DNA from: Bradyrhizobium glycinis
GTDB lineage: Bacteria; Pseudomonadota; Alphaproteobacteria; Rhizobiales; Xanthobacteraceae
DNA length: 64,000 nucleotides
Reading direction: 5' to 3'
Assembly: GCF_016031655.1 (NCBI RefSeq)
Contig: NZ_JACCHQ010000001.1
Location: 682,001 to 746,000 of the forward strand
Below, piece after piece: positions 53,697 through 62,111 of this stretch. Every line of letters starts with the position of its first letter. Positions within the stretch are counted from its first letter, which is position 1. Under the pieces are notes generated by a model that saw nothing but the letters and a program-made list of their open reading frames with translations, was not told where the DNA came from and ran no database searches. The position numbers were made by a program, and so were the translations under genes.

Positions 53697-54197
53697 CTAC
53701 GAACTCCGTGCCATCTTCTCATACTTCTTCACCAGCCGCTCCCGCTTCAGCCGCGACAGCCGCTGGATCCAGAACATGCCGTCGAGCTGGTCGATCTCGT
53801 GTTGATGGCACACCGCGCGCAAGGCATCCGATTCCTCGGTGTGCATGCTGCCGTCCAGGTCCTGATAGCTGATCCGCACCCGCTCATGGCGCTGCACCTC
53901 GTCATTGACCCCCGGCATCGAGACGCTGCCTTCGCGATGCATGATCATCTCCGGCGAGGCCCATGCGATCTCCGGATTGACGTAGGTCCGCGCGCCGTCC
54001 TTCGCGTCGAGCTCCAGCACCACAACACGCAAGGGCACGCCGATATGCGGTGCGGTGATGCCGATCCCGGGCGCTGCGCGCATCGTGTCGAGCAGATCCT
54101 GCGCAAGCTCGCGCAAGAATTCGTCGAACGCGGTGACGGGGCGGGCCGGCAGCGCCAGCCGGCGGTCGGGATAGCGAATGATCGGGCGAATGGTCAT
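53697..54197 (-). CDS. Peptide-deformylase-like protein lacking two of three metal ligands
   Basis: 166 residues with the deformylase fold. Motif 1, normally GxGxAAxQ, reads GIGITAPH. Motif 2, normally EGCLS, reads EGSVSMPG, so the metal Cys is Ser91. Motif 3, normally HExDH, reads HEIDQ, with H133 and E134 kept but the second His replaced by Gln137. A working Fe/Zn centre is therefore unlikely. True deformylase (usually beside fmt) is elsewhere in such genomes; this paralogue may be inactive or have another role. Confidence 0.85.
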   Translation of the reverse strand: MTIRPIIRYPDRRLALPARPVTAFDEFLRELAQDLLDTMRAAPGIGITAPHIGVPLRVVVLELDAKDGARTYVNPEIAWASPEMIMHREGSVSMPGVNDEVQRHERVRISYQDLDGSMHTEESDALRAVCHQHEIDQLDGMFWIQRLSRLKRERLVKKYEKMARSS

Positions 54198-54207
54198 GAT
54201 GCGCCTC

Positions 54208-54669
54208 TTACTGCCCCGGATAAGGCGTGCCGTCCTTGTGCAGGAAGCGGCCGTCCGATGCCGGGCTCATCATGTCGATGTCGGAGCAGGTGATGAGGTC
54301 GGCTTGCGAGCGCGAGCCGATCTCGAGATAGACTGCCGTCACGCTCGACCTGTTGATCATGTGATGGCCGTTGCCGCTGGCCTTGGGGAAGGCGGCGCAG
54401 TCGCCCGCGCGCAGCACGGTTTCGCCGCCATCCTCGATCAGCGTCACTTCGCCTTCGAGGATGTAGACGAACTCGTCCTCGTGGGAATGCCAGTGCCGCT
54501 GGCTCGACCAGCCGCCCGGCGGCAGGCGCATCAGATTGACGCCGAAATCCGTCAGGCCTCCGGCATCGCCGAGCCGCTTGCGAACGCGCTCGGCGCAAGG
54601 CGCATTGAACGGCGCGGGATAGCCGGAGCCCTTGCGGGCGGGCACGGCGGCGACGTCGACCTTTGGCAT
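54208..54669 (-). CDS. Cupin-domain protein
   Basis: 153 residues, single cupin barrel: SSQRHWHSHEDEFVYILEGE (metal His/Glu) and GDCAAFPKASGNGHHMINRS with a second His. ATG 54669 (MPKVDVAAVP) is a reasonable start; an earlier in-frame ATG at 54729 lacks support. Function unknown. It lies 10 bases upstream of the deformylase-like gene, in the same direction. Confidence 0.82.
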   Translation of the reverse strand: MPKVDVAAVPARKGSGYPAPFNAPCAERVRKRLGDAGGLTDFGVNLMRLPPGGWSSQRHWHSHEDEFVYILEGEVTLIEDGGETVLRAGDCAAFPKASGNGHHMINRSSVTAVYLEIGSRSQADLITCSDIDMMSPASDGRFLHKDGTPYPGQ

Positions 54670-55029
54670 GTGGAGCGTTCCATTCGAAATCCGAGCGTGA
54701 AAGCGCGCCGGATAGGCAGCCGGCGCCATGATCGGCGGGCGTCCATACAGCGGCGGTCAAGCTCGTGGGATGATGCCATTATGCCGGTGTTTTGCCCGAC
54801 GGGTCAAACCCGTGGTGATGATGTCGGCAGTGGACGAGAGTAAGCGCCGAGTTGGCAGTTCCTGGCCTCTTAAGTCGTTGATCCTGCTGACGGCGGCTAC
54901 TGTGCATGGGGTTGTTTTTCGAGTTTTGTTGCCGGGTCACGAAAGCGTGCGGCAAAAATGACGTCAGCCTGTCGGCCGGCCCAGTTCCCATTCGTCTTCC
55001 ACGCGAGACAGACCTGACGGGAGACTGAA
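54670..55029. other. 360-bp gap between divergent cupin and MFS genes
   Basis: No supportable gene, terminator or palindrome was found; it should contain both promoters. A short open frame near 54728-54961 has no coding support. Confidence 0.5.
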
Positions 55030-56250
55030 ATGACTTCTTCCAACTATCGCTGGGTGATCGTCGCCGCCGGCGGCGCGCTTGGCTGCGTCGCGATCGGCGG
55101 CATGTTTTCGCTGCCGGTGTTCCTGCAGCCGATCACGAAGGACACCGGCTGGTCCGTGACCGGCATCTCCAGCGCGATGACGATCGGCTTCCTGGCGATG
55201 GCGTTCACCAGCATGGCTTGGGGCACGCTGTCGGACCGGTTCGGGCCGCTGCCGGTGGTGCTGACGGGATCGACCGTGCTGGCGCTCAGCCTGTTTGCGG
55301 CGAGCCACGCCACCTCGCTTCTCGTGTTCCAAATCGTGTTCGGCCTCCTGGTCGGCGCCGCCTGCGCGGCGATCTTCGCGCCGATGATGGCGACCGTCAC
55401 CGGCTGGTTCGACACCAATCGCGGCCTTGCGGTGTCGCTGGTCTCCGCCGGCATGGGCATGGCGCCGATGACGATGTCGCCACTGGCGGCCTGGCTCGTC
55501 TCCGGCCACGACTGGCGTACCTCGATGCAGATCATCGCGCTCGTGGTCGGTGCCATCATGATCCCGGTCTCGTTCCTGGTGCGCCGTCCGCCGGCGCTCG
55601 CGCAAGGCCCGGCCGCGCCCGTCGCCGAAGCCGCCGGACCAAACGAGATGTCGATGGGCGAGGCGCTGCGCTCGCCGCAATTCCTGATCCTGCTCGCCAC
55701 CAACTTCTTCTGCTGCGCGACGCATTCCGGCCCGATCATCCACACCGTCAGCTACGCCGTGAGCTGCGGCATCCCGCTGGTCGCGGCGGTGACGATCTAC
55801 AGCATCGAGGGATTTGCCGGCCTCGGCGGGCGCATCGCCTTCGGCCTGATGGGCGATCGCTTCGGCGCCAAGCGCGTGCTGGTCTCGGGCCTGCTGCTGC
55901 AGGCATTCGGCGCGCTCGCCTACGTCTTCGCGCAACAGCTCACGACGTTCTATGCGGTCGGCGCCATCTTCGGCTTCATCTATGCCGGCACCATGCCGCT
56001 CTACGCCGTTCTGATCCGTGAGAACTTCCCGCTCAAGATGATGGGCACGGTGATCGGCGGCACGGCGATGGCCGGCAGCCTCGGCATGGCGACCGGCCCG
56101 CTCGCCGGCGGCCTGATCTACGATGCCTTCTCCAGCTATGCCTGGCTCTACATCGCCTCCTGGGCGATGGGCCTGGGGGCCTTCCTGATGGCGATGACGT
56201 TCCGCCCCTTCGCAAAGCCGCAGGGCGAGGTGGCGCCGGCGGCGGCGTGA
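55030..56250 (+). CDS. MFS transporter (monocarboxylate/OFA-like)
   Basis: 406 residues, 12 predicted helices. N-terminal motif GMFSLPVFLQPITKDTGW, motif A-like GTLSDRFGPLPVV, and a mid-loop with PAAPVAEAAGPNEMSMGEAL. The second half has GRIAFGLMGDRFGAKRVLV (motif A copy). The GW-S-x-T and FAPM pattern resembles OFA/monocarboxylate carriers. Substrate unknown. GGGAG at 55019-55023 precedes the ATG. Confidence 0.85.
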   Translation: MTSSNYRWVIVAAGGALGCVAIGGMFSLPVFLQPITKDTGWSVTGISSAMTIGFLAMAFTSMAWGTLSDRFGPLPVVLTGSTVLALSLFAASHATSLLVFQIVFGLLVGAACAAIFAPMMATVTGWFDTNRGLAVSLVSAGMGMAPMTMSPLAAWLVSGHDWRTSMQIIALVVGAIMIPVSFLVRRPPALAQGPAAPVAEAAGPNEMSMGEALRSPQFLILLATNFFCCATHSGPIIHTVSYAVSCGIPLVAAVTIYSIEGFAGLGGRIAFGLMGDRFGAKRVLVSGLLLQAFGALAYVFAQQLTTFYAVGAIFGFIYAGTMPLYAVLIRENFPLKMMGTVIGGTAMAGSLGMATGPLAGGLIYDAFSSYAWLYIASWAMGLGAFLMAMTFRPFAKPQGEVAPAAA

Positions 56251-56271
56251 ATTCGAGATCGAGGCGCGGCT

Positions 56272-56658
56272 TCAGAGCTGCGCCTCGACCGCGGTCTTGT
56301 CGATCACCGACCAGACCTGCCGGATCTTGCCGTCGTGAAATTCGTAGAACACGTTTTCGCAGAAGGACACGCGCTTCCCATTGACCGCGAGACCGAGGAA
56401 TGTCCCGACTGGTGCGCAGTCAAACTTCAATCGGGCGGCGATGCGGGGAGGATCGCAGATCAGCATCTGGATGTGGAACTGCAAATCGGGGATCTCCCGA
56501 ACATCCTGTTCCAGCATCGCGCGATAACCCTCAAGCCCAAGGGGCCGCGCGTTGTGGGTGGCCTCCTCATGCACGAATTGTCCGAGCGCTGGCCAATCCC
56601 GCCGGTTCAGGCAGGCGATGTAGGCGCGGTAGATGTCGGCGAGGTCGTCTCTCGTCAT
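56272..56658 (-). CDS. SnoaL-like ester cyclase/NTF2-fold protein
   Basis: 128 residues: LADIYRAYIACLNRRDWPAL, FVHEEATHNARPLGLEGYRA, the SnoaL-type FHIQMLICDPPRIAARLKF, and a final VNGKRVSFCENVFYEFHDGK. No enzyme activity assignable. An earlier in-frame open stretch contains a 15-bp tandem duplication, so ATG 56658 is the likely start. Confidence 0.8.
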   Translation of the reverse strand: MTRDDLADIYRAYIACLNRRDWPALGQFVHEEATHNARPLGLEGYRAMLEQDVREIPDLQFHIQMLICDPPRIAARLKFDCAPVGTFLGLAVNGKRVSFCENVFYEFHDGKIRQVWSVIDKTAVEAQL

Positions 56659-56676
56659 ATCGAAGCTCCCAAGGCC

Positions 56677-56706
56677 TCGACTAACACGGCTTCGACTAAC
56701 ACGGCT
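56677..56706. repeat. 15-bp tandem duplication
   Basis: TCGACTAACACGGCT occurs twice back to back (56677-56691, 56692-56706) and a partial third copy follows. A short slippage repeat in the intergenic stretch. Confidence 0.8.
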
Positions 56707-56743
56707 TCGACCTAACGCGCGAGGATCGCGAACCGGTCCAGCA

Positions 56744-57616
56744 TCAGAGCCGCTTTTCGAAGAAGAGGTCCGGATACGGATCGTCGTTGAAGCGCGGGAT
56801 CTCGCGCCAGCCCGTGCCGCGATAGAGCTGACCGGCTTCGGGCAGCGCGCTGTTGGTGTCGAGCCGCAGCAGTGTGATGCCGAGCTCGCGCGCGGCGCTC
56901 TCGGCCGCATCCATCAGGCGGCGGCCGAGCCGCAGCCCGCGCGCGGCGGGAGCGACCCACAGCCGCTTGATCTCGGCGTAGCCGTGATCGGTGCCCTTCA
57001 GGCCGACGCAGCCGATCGGCAGGGTGTCCGATATCGCAACGAGGAATGTGCCGCGCGGGCGGCGCATGTCCCTGGCGTCGGGGTCGCGTGACAGCGAGAC
57101 GTCAAAGCCTTGGCTGAAGCGGCGGCCGAGCTCGGCATAGTACTCGCCGAGGCAGTAGCGCGCTTGCTCGCAGCGCGGATCCATCTCCTCCAGGATGACG
57201 CGCTCGCGCGCCAGCGCGGAGGCGATCAGGTCCATCGCCGCCAGCAACGCCTCGCGTTGCGAATGTTGCGCGAGAAGACCTTCGGCCTGCGCGTTGGACA
57301 GCGCCTCGTAGGCTGTGAACTCGCGCCGGCCTGCCCGTGTGAGCTTTGCCATGCGCCGCCGCGCATCGTCCTCGCGTGCGGCGGTCTCGATCAACCCCTC
57401 GTCCTCGAGGCTGCGGAGCAGCCGGCTCATCAGCCCGGAATCGAGACCGAGATAGTCCCGGATTTCGGCGACGTCCGAACGCCCGTGCCCGATCGCATTG
57501 AGCACGCGCGCGGCACCGAGCGGCCGGCCGCGCCCGAGAAACGAGGTATCGAGTGCTCCGACGGCAGAGGTGACGGCGCGGTTGAAGCGGCGAACGCGCG
57601 AGACGGGATCGAGCAT
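56744..57616 (-). CDS. MarR-GNAT fusion protein
   Basis: 290 residues. Residues 1-150: MarR winged helix (VAEIRDYLGLDSGLMSRLLRSLEDEGLIET). Residues 155-290: GNAT acetyltransferase (IKRLWVAPAARGLRLGRRLM for acetyl-CoA, LRLDTNSALPEAGQLYRGTG). One protein thus combines a regulator and an acetyltransferase, known as a family of its own. A perfect palindrome TCTGACTTTAGTCAGA lies 5 bp upstream of its start, indicating autoregulation. The acetylation substrate is unknown. Confidence 0.87.
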   Translation of the reverse strand: MLDPVSRVRRFNRAVTSAVGALDTSFLGRGRPLGAARVLNAIGHGRSDVAEIRDYLGLDSGLMSRLLRSLEDEGLIETAAREDDARRRMAKLTRAGRREFTAYEALSNAQAEGLLAQHSQREALLAAMDLIASALARERVILEEMDPRCEQARYCLGEYYAELGRRFSQGFDVSLSRDPDARDMRRPRGTFLVAISDTLPIGCVGLKGTDHGYAEIKRLWVAPAARGLRLGRRLMDAAESAARELGITLLRLDTNSALPEAGQLYRGTGWREIPRFNDDPYPDLFFEKRL

Positions 57617-57620
57617 GATG

Positions 57621-57636
57621 TCTGACTTTAGTCAGA
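57621..57636. promoter_or_regulatory. MarR operator palindrome
   Basis: TCTGAC-TTTA-GTCAGA, perfect 16-bp palindrome immediately before the MarR-GNAT start codon, where a bound repressor would block initiation of its own transcript. Confidence 0.7.
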
Positions 57637-57871
57637 TATCTGGGGCTGTCAATCGCGACTGGCCGATCTGCTCGGCGCACTGGCCGCGACCTTGCGTGGT
57701 GGAATGGCTTGACGCTGCCAGGGCGCTGCAGGATGTCGTGGCGCTCGAGAGTGACGAGGTCGATTCAATTGCGCCTCTCTTTGTGAGTTGTGCCTGCGCC
57801 GCGGAGCGTTACCATTCGGCTGCTGCCGTGGAATACGGGAGCCGGCTTACTGGGAGGCGACATTGGGCGGG

Positions 57872-59524
57872 ATGGAACGCAAAAAGGGGTCCGACCTGTT
57901 CGTCGCGGCCCTGGAGAATGAAAGTGTCGACCGCATCTTCGGCATTCCCGGCGAAGAGAATCTCGACCTGATCGAATCGCTGCGCGCGTCCAGGATCGAG
58001 CTGGTCCTCACCCGCCACGAGCAGGCTGCCGCCTTCATGGCCGCAACGCATGGGCGGCTGACCGGCAAGCCCGGCGTTTGTCTGTCGACGCTCGGCCCCG
58101 GCGCGCTCAACCTGTCGACAGGCGCCGCCTATGCGCATCTCGGTGCCATGCCGATGATCCTGATCACCGGTCAAAAGCCGATCATGAGCAGCCGGCAAGC
58201 CCGCTTCCAGATCGTGGACGTGGTGGCGACCATGAAGCCGTTGACCAAGCTGTCACGGCAGATTGTCAGCGCCTCCAGCATTCCGACTGTGGTGCGCGAC
58301 TCCTTTCGCGTCGCGATGGAGGAGCGGCCCGGGCCCGTGCATCTCGAGCTGCCCGAGGACGTTGCCGGCGACGAAGTGCCCGGCGTTCCCATGGTCCCCG
58401 TTCATCCGATCGAAATCCCGGTCGCTCATCGCGCCGCGCTCGACCGCGCCGCCGAGATGATCACGGCCGCAAGGCGTCCACTGGTGATGATGGGCGCGGC
58501 GACCAGCCGGCCACGGTCGACCCACGGCATCGCAAGCTTCGTGCGGCGGACCGGCATTCCGTTCTTCACGACGCAGATGGGCAAGGGCACCGTGCCCGGC
58601 GGCACCAATCTCTACATGGGCACTGCCGCCTTATCCGAGCGCGACTATGTGCACGATGCCATTGACGCTGCCGACCTGATCGTCGCAATCGGCCACGATC
58701 CGATCGAGAAACCGCCATTCATCATGGGCCCTTCGGGTCCGAAGGTCATTCACGTCAGCTACACGCCGGCTAGCGTCGAGCAGGTCTATTTTCCCGACGC
58801 CGAGGTCGTCGGGGACGTCGGCCCAAGCCTGGAGTTGCTGGCGGACCGGCTCGAAGGCAAGCTGCCGCAGGCGGCGGCGCTGCTGCCGCTGCGCAACGAG
58901 ATCCTGAATCACATTGCCGACCGGGCGACCGAGGCGCGCTGGCCGCCGACGCCGCAGCGCATCGTGCACGATATCCGCCAGGTGATCCCGGAGAACGGCA
59001 TCGTCGCGCTCGACAACGGCATGTACAAGATCTGGTTCGCGCGCAACTACCGCACCCGCGTCGCCAACACGCTGCTGCTCGACAACGCGCTGGCGACCAT
59101 GGGCGCCGGCCTGCCGTCGGCGATGATGGCCGCGATGCTCTATCCCGACCGCCGTGTGCTTGCGGTTGCCGGCGACGGCGGCTTCATGATGAACAGCCAG
59201 GAGATGGAGACGGCGGTCCGCCTCAAGCTCAACCTGGTCGTGCTGGTGCTGGAGGACAACGCCTACGGCATGATCCGCTGGAAGCAAGCCGTCGATCACT
59301 TCGCCGATTACGGCATGACGTTCGGCAATCCGGATTTTGCGCTGTACGCCAAGGCCTATGGCGCCAAGGGTCATCGCATCGAAAGCATCGACAGCTTCGG
59401 CCCGACGCTCGATGCCGCCTTCAGGGAGGGCGGCGTACATCTGGTCTCGATCCCGGTCGATTATTCGGAGAACGTCCGGGTGCTCGTGGACGAGCTGCGG
59501 GCGCATGAGAAGGCGAAGGCGTGA
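57872..59524 (+). CDS. Acetolactate-synthase-like ThDP enzyme (large subunit)
   Basis: 550 residues, thiamine-diphosphate-dependent enzyme of the acetolactate synthase/benzoylformate decarboxylase superfamily. Catalytic Glu in VLTRHEQAAAFMA, GPGALNLSTGAAYAH, and the ThDP/Mg motif VAGDGGFMMNSQEMETA ... EDNAYGMIRWKQ. No small regulatory subunit or acetolactate decarboxylase gene is adjacent, so catabolic ALS or another decarboxylase/carboligase remains possible. GGGAGG at 57852-57857 is better placed for TTG 57863 than for ATG 57872, so the start is uncertain by three codons. Confidence 0.85.
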   Translation: MERKKGSDLFVAALENESVDRIFGIPGEENLDLIESLRASRIELVLTRHEQAAAFMAATHGRLTGKPGVCLSTLGPGALNLSTGAAYAHLGAMPMILITGQKPIMSSRQARFQIVDVVATMKPLTKLSRQIVSASSIPTVVRDSFRVAMEERPGPVHLELPEDVAGDEVPGVPMVPVHPIEIPVAHRAALDRAAEMITAARRPLVMMGAATSRPRSTHGIASFVRRTGIPFFTTQMGKGTVPGGTNLYMGTAALSERDYVHDAIDAADLIVAIGHDPIEKPPFIMGPSGPKVIHVSYTPASVEQVYFPDAEVVGDVGPSLELLADRLEGKLPQAAALLPLRNEILNHIADRATEARWPPTPQRIVHDIRQVIPENGIVALDNGMYKIWFARNYRTRVANTLLLDNALATMGAGLPSAMMAAMLYPDRRVLAVAGDGGFMMNSQEMETAVRLKLNLVVLVLEDNAYGMIRWKQAVDHFADYGMTFGNPDFALYAKAYGAKGHRIESIDSFGPTLDAAFREGGVHLVSIPVDYSENVRVLVDELRAHEKAKA

Positions 59525-59534
59525 AAGCGATAGT

Positions 59535-59673
59535 CTCGTGCCCCGGACGCCGCGCAGCGCCCCTTGGCGGTGCGCTGCAGAGCCGGGGCCCATCCATCAG
59601 CGAATGCTGCGGCTTCCTGGGTCCCGGCTCTGCGCAGCAACGCCGAAAGCGTTGCAGCGCGTCCGGGACACGC
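59535..59673. repeat. Intergenic inverted repeat (GTGCCCCGGACGC family)
   Basis: CGTGCCCCGGACGCCGCGCA...GAGCCGGGGCCCA and mirror GGGTCCCGGCTCTGCGCAGC...GCGTCCGGGACACG, with a small stem in each half. It fills most of the gap between the ALS-like gene and the Lin0512 gene. Confidence 0.8.
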
Positions 59674-59749
59674 GAGGGGCGATCGCACTTGTGCCGCACT
59701 CGCTGATCGCAGACACTTTCAATCACTCAACCAACCACAGGAATATGAA

Positions 59750-60097
59750 ATGACCCGCGTTCGTTGTGTCACCGAGATGGGCATGGGGGTCGACGTCCAT
59801 GGCAGGGACGCCACCAAGGCGGCCAAGCGCGCTGTCTCCGATGCCATCAGGCATTCGAGCCTCGGCTTCTTCCGGATGATCGGCAAGACCGCGAACGACA
59901 TGTTCGTGGACGTCACGATCGGCGTGCCCAATCCCGAGGCGGTGGACAAGGAAGCCGTCGCCAAGGAGCTGCCTTACGGCACCGTGACCGTCACCGCGGT
60001 CAAGGGCGGGTTGGAGATCCCCTCGGCCACGGAAGTGGCCAACGATCCCATCCTGATTGCCAATGCCGCCGTCATCGTCAGCTTCGACAAGGACTAA
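59750..60097 (+). CDS. Lin0512-family protein
   Basis: 115 residues, matching the Lin0512 family (ring-opening amidase-related fold of uncertain role): VTEMGMGVDVHGRDATKAAK, AVSDAIRHSSLG, and the end DPILIANAAVIVSFDK. The start is ATG 59750. It is followed after 5 bases by the GNAT gene. Confidence 0.83.
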   Translation: MTRVRCVTEMGMGVDVHGRDATKAAKRAVSDAIRHSSLGFFRMIGKTANDMFVDVTIGVPNPEAVDKEAVAKELPYGTVTVTAVKGGLEIPSATEVANDPILIANAAVIVSFDKD

Positions 60098-60102
60098 GGC
60101 TG

Positions 60103-60795
60103 ATGTCCGCGAGCGATGAGGCACTGCTGGATCATCCGATCTGGAGCGCGCTGACGACGAGCCAGAAGCATCTGGCCGAGGGCGGCCCGCGGGCTCTGCG
60201 CTATCCCGTGGACATGACGCCGTTTGCCGATATGGCGGACATGTCCGCGGCAAGTTTTGCGGCGCTCGGCGACCTCATGTCGGGCTCGCAAGTCTCGGTG
60301 CTGTTCACGCCCGAGCCGGTCGAAATTCCCGCCGGCTTCAAGGTGCTGCTCGCCGAGCCCGGCGAGCAGATGATCGGCTCGCCCGCCGACGCCTCGCTGC
60401 CCGATGCCGAGATCGTCCGCCTCGGCGCAGCCGATGTTCCCGCCATGATGGCGCTGACCGAGCTGACCAAACCCGGGCCATTCGCGGCCCGGACGCACGA
60501 GCTCGGCACCTTCCTCGGCATCCGCGCTCGCGGCGAGCTCGTCGCCATGGCCGGCGAGCGGATGAAGCCGGGCAATTTCACTGAGATGACGGCGGTCTGC
60601 GTGCATCCCGATCATCGCGGTCGCGGCTACGCGCAGGCTTTGCTCGCCGCCATCGCGCGCCAGATCGAGGCGCGCGGGGAAATTCCGTTCCTGCACGTGT
60701 TCTCGAACAATACGTCTGCCATTGCGCTGTACCAGCGGCAAGGCATGCGGATTCGGCGTCGCCTGCAGGTCACCGTGCTGATGAAGCAGGGATGA
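60103..60795 (+). CDS. GNAT-family N-acetyltransferase
   Basis: 230 residues with the acetyl-CoA block VCVHPDHRGRGYAQALLAAI and the late FLHVFSNNTSAIALYQRQGM. The first half is a family-specific N-domain. It resembles FR47-like acetyltransferases. Substrate unknown. The start is ATG 60103; the longer frame upstream runs into another gene and is not used. Confidence 0.87.
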   Translation: MSASDEALLDHPIWSALTTSQKHLAEGGPRALRYPVDMTPFADMADMSAASFAALGDLMSGSQVSVLFTPEPVEIPAGFKVLLAEPGEQMIGSPADASLPDAEIVRLGAADVPAMMALTELTKPGPFAARTHELGTFLGIRARGELVAMAGERMKPGNFTEMTAVCVHPDHRGRGYAQALLAAIARQIEARGEIPFLHVFSNNTSAIALYQRQGMRIRRRLQVTVLMKQG

Positions 60796-60864
60796 GCTGC
60801 GCGGTGGGCTTCTTATCCTGAGAAATCGCGCTATATCGATTCCAACCACAACTGGGGGGAGCAC

Positions 60865-62067
60865 ATGGACGCCAGAACGCCTGATTTTTCCGCCGTACGG
60901 ACGGCGATGCAACGCTACGTCGATCGGGAGATCATTCCCGGCATATCGTGGGCCGTGCTGCGCGGCCGCGAGGTGGTCGATCAGCAATGCGTCGGCTTTG
61001 CCGACCGCGAGGCGAACACCGCGCTGCGGCCCGACCATATCTTCCGCGCGTTTTCCAACACCAAGATCTTCGTCACCTGCGCGATCATGCTGCTGGTCGA
61101 GCAAGGCCGCATCGGCCTCGATGATCCCATCGAAAAATTTCTGTCGCAGCTTGGCAATCGCAAGGTGCTGAAGCAGGGCGCTTCGAGCCTTGCCGATGTC
61201 GAGCCGGCGAACAGCCCGATCACGATCCGCCAGCTCCTGACCCACACCTCGGGTCTCAGCTACGGCATCTTCGATCCCGGCACGGTGCTGTTCAAGGGTT
61301 ACAACGAGGCAGGCGTGCTCAATCCGTTGACCCCGCTCTCCGACATGATCGGCAAGCTCGCCGATCTGCCGCTGTCCTATCACCCTGGGACGGCCTGGGA
61401 ATATTCCGTGGCGACCGACGTGCTCGGCCGTGTGGTCGAGGTGGTCTCCGGCCAGCCGCTCGATGTCTTCCTGAAGGCGCGCATCTTCGATTCCCTCGGG
61501 ATGACCGATACCGGCTTCCATGTCCCCGAAGCACAGCAGGGCAGGCTGGTCGCGCTCTACAACGGCGCCGACGTGCTCGACCCGATGAAGCCCGGCCTCA
61601 CGCGGGCCGACCATCTGCCTTACCCGCAAGCCTATCGGCGGCCGCTGCCGCGGCTCTCGGGCGGCGGCGGTCTGGTCTCGACCCTGCCGGACATGCTCGC
61701 GCTGGTGCGTGCGCTGCTGCCTGGGTCGGATACGCTGCTGAAGCCGGAGACGCTGCGGCAGATGATGACGAACCAGCTGCCCGCAGGCCAGACCATTCGG
61801 TTCGCCAATCTCGGGCCGATCCCCGGCAAGGGCTTTGGCCTCGGCGGCGCCGTCACCTTCACGCCAACACCGTTTGATCCGCCGAACTCGACCGGCGAAT
61901 TCCAATGGGGCGGACTTGCCGGCACCCATTGGTGGATCTGTCCGGAAGCCAATACCGCGGGCGTCCTGATGGCCCAGCGCTACATGGGCTTCTGGAATCC
62001 GTTCTTCTTCGAGTTCAAGCGCCTGGCCTATCAGGCGGTCCAGGGGTTGACGAAAGCGCCGGTCTAG
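60865..62067 (+). CDS. Serine hydrolase, class C beta-lactamase-like/EstB-like
   Basis: 400 residues: SxxK as FSNTKIFV (residues about 67-74), the tyrosine motif YSVATDVLG, and a late Gly-rich GGGLVSTL. It resembles EstB-type carboxylesterases. No signal peptide is visible. GGGGGAG precedes the ATG. It is a second member of the family in the window, only distantly similar to 51089-52327. Confidence 0.84.
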   Translation: MDARTPDFSAVRTAMQRYVDREIIPGISWAVLRGREVVDQQCVGFADREANTALRPDHIFRAFSNTKIFVTCAIMLLVEQGRIGLDDPIEKFLSQLGNRKVLKQGASSLADVEPANSPITIRQLLTHTSGLSYGIFDPGTVLFKGYNEAGVLNPLTPLSDMIGKLADLPLSYHPGTAWEYSVATDVLGRVVEVVSGQPLDVFLKARIFDSLGMTDTGFHVPEAQQGRLVALYNGADVLDPMKPGLTRADHLPYPQAYRRPLPRLSGGGGLVSTLPDMLALVRALLPGSDTLLKPETLRQMMTNQLPAGQTIRFANLGPIPGKGFGLGGAVTFTPTPFDPPNSTGEFQWGGLAGTHWWICPEANTAGVLMAQRYMGFWNPFFFEFKRLAYQAVQGLTKAPV

Positions 62068-62111
62068 AAACGAAACGAGCAGGACGCACCCGCCTCCGCT
62101 CGTCATTCGCG

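Noticed and set aside
56677..56716. Tandem repeat as a variable-number coding repeat
   Set aside because: It lies outside the chosen ester-cyclase frame, and two and a half copies are too few to claim function.
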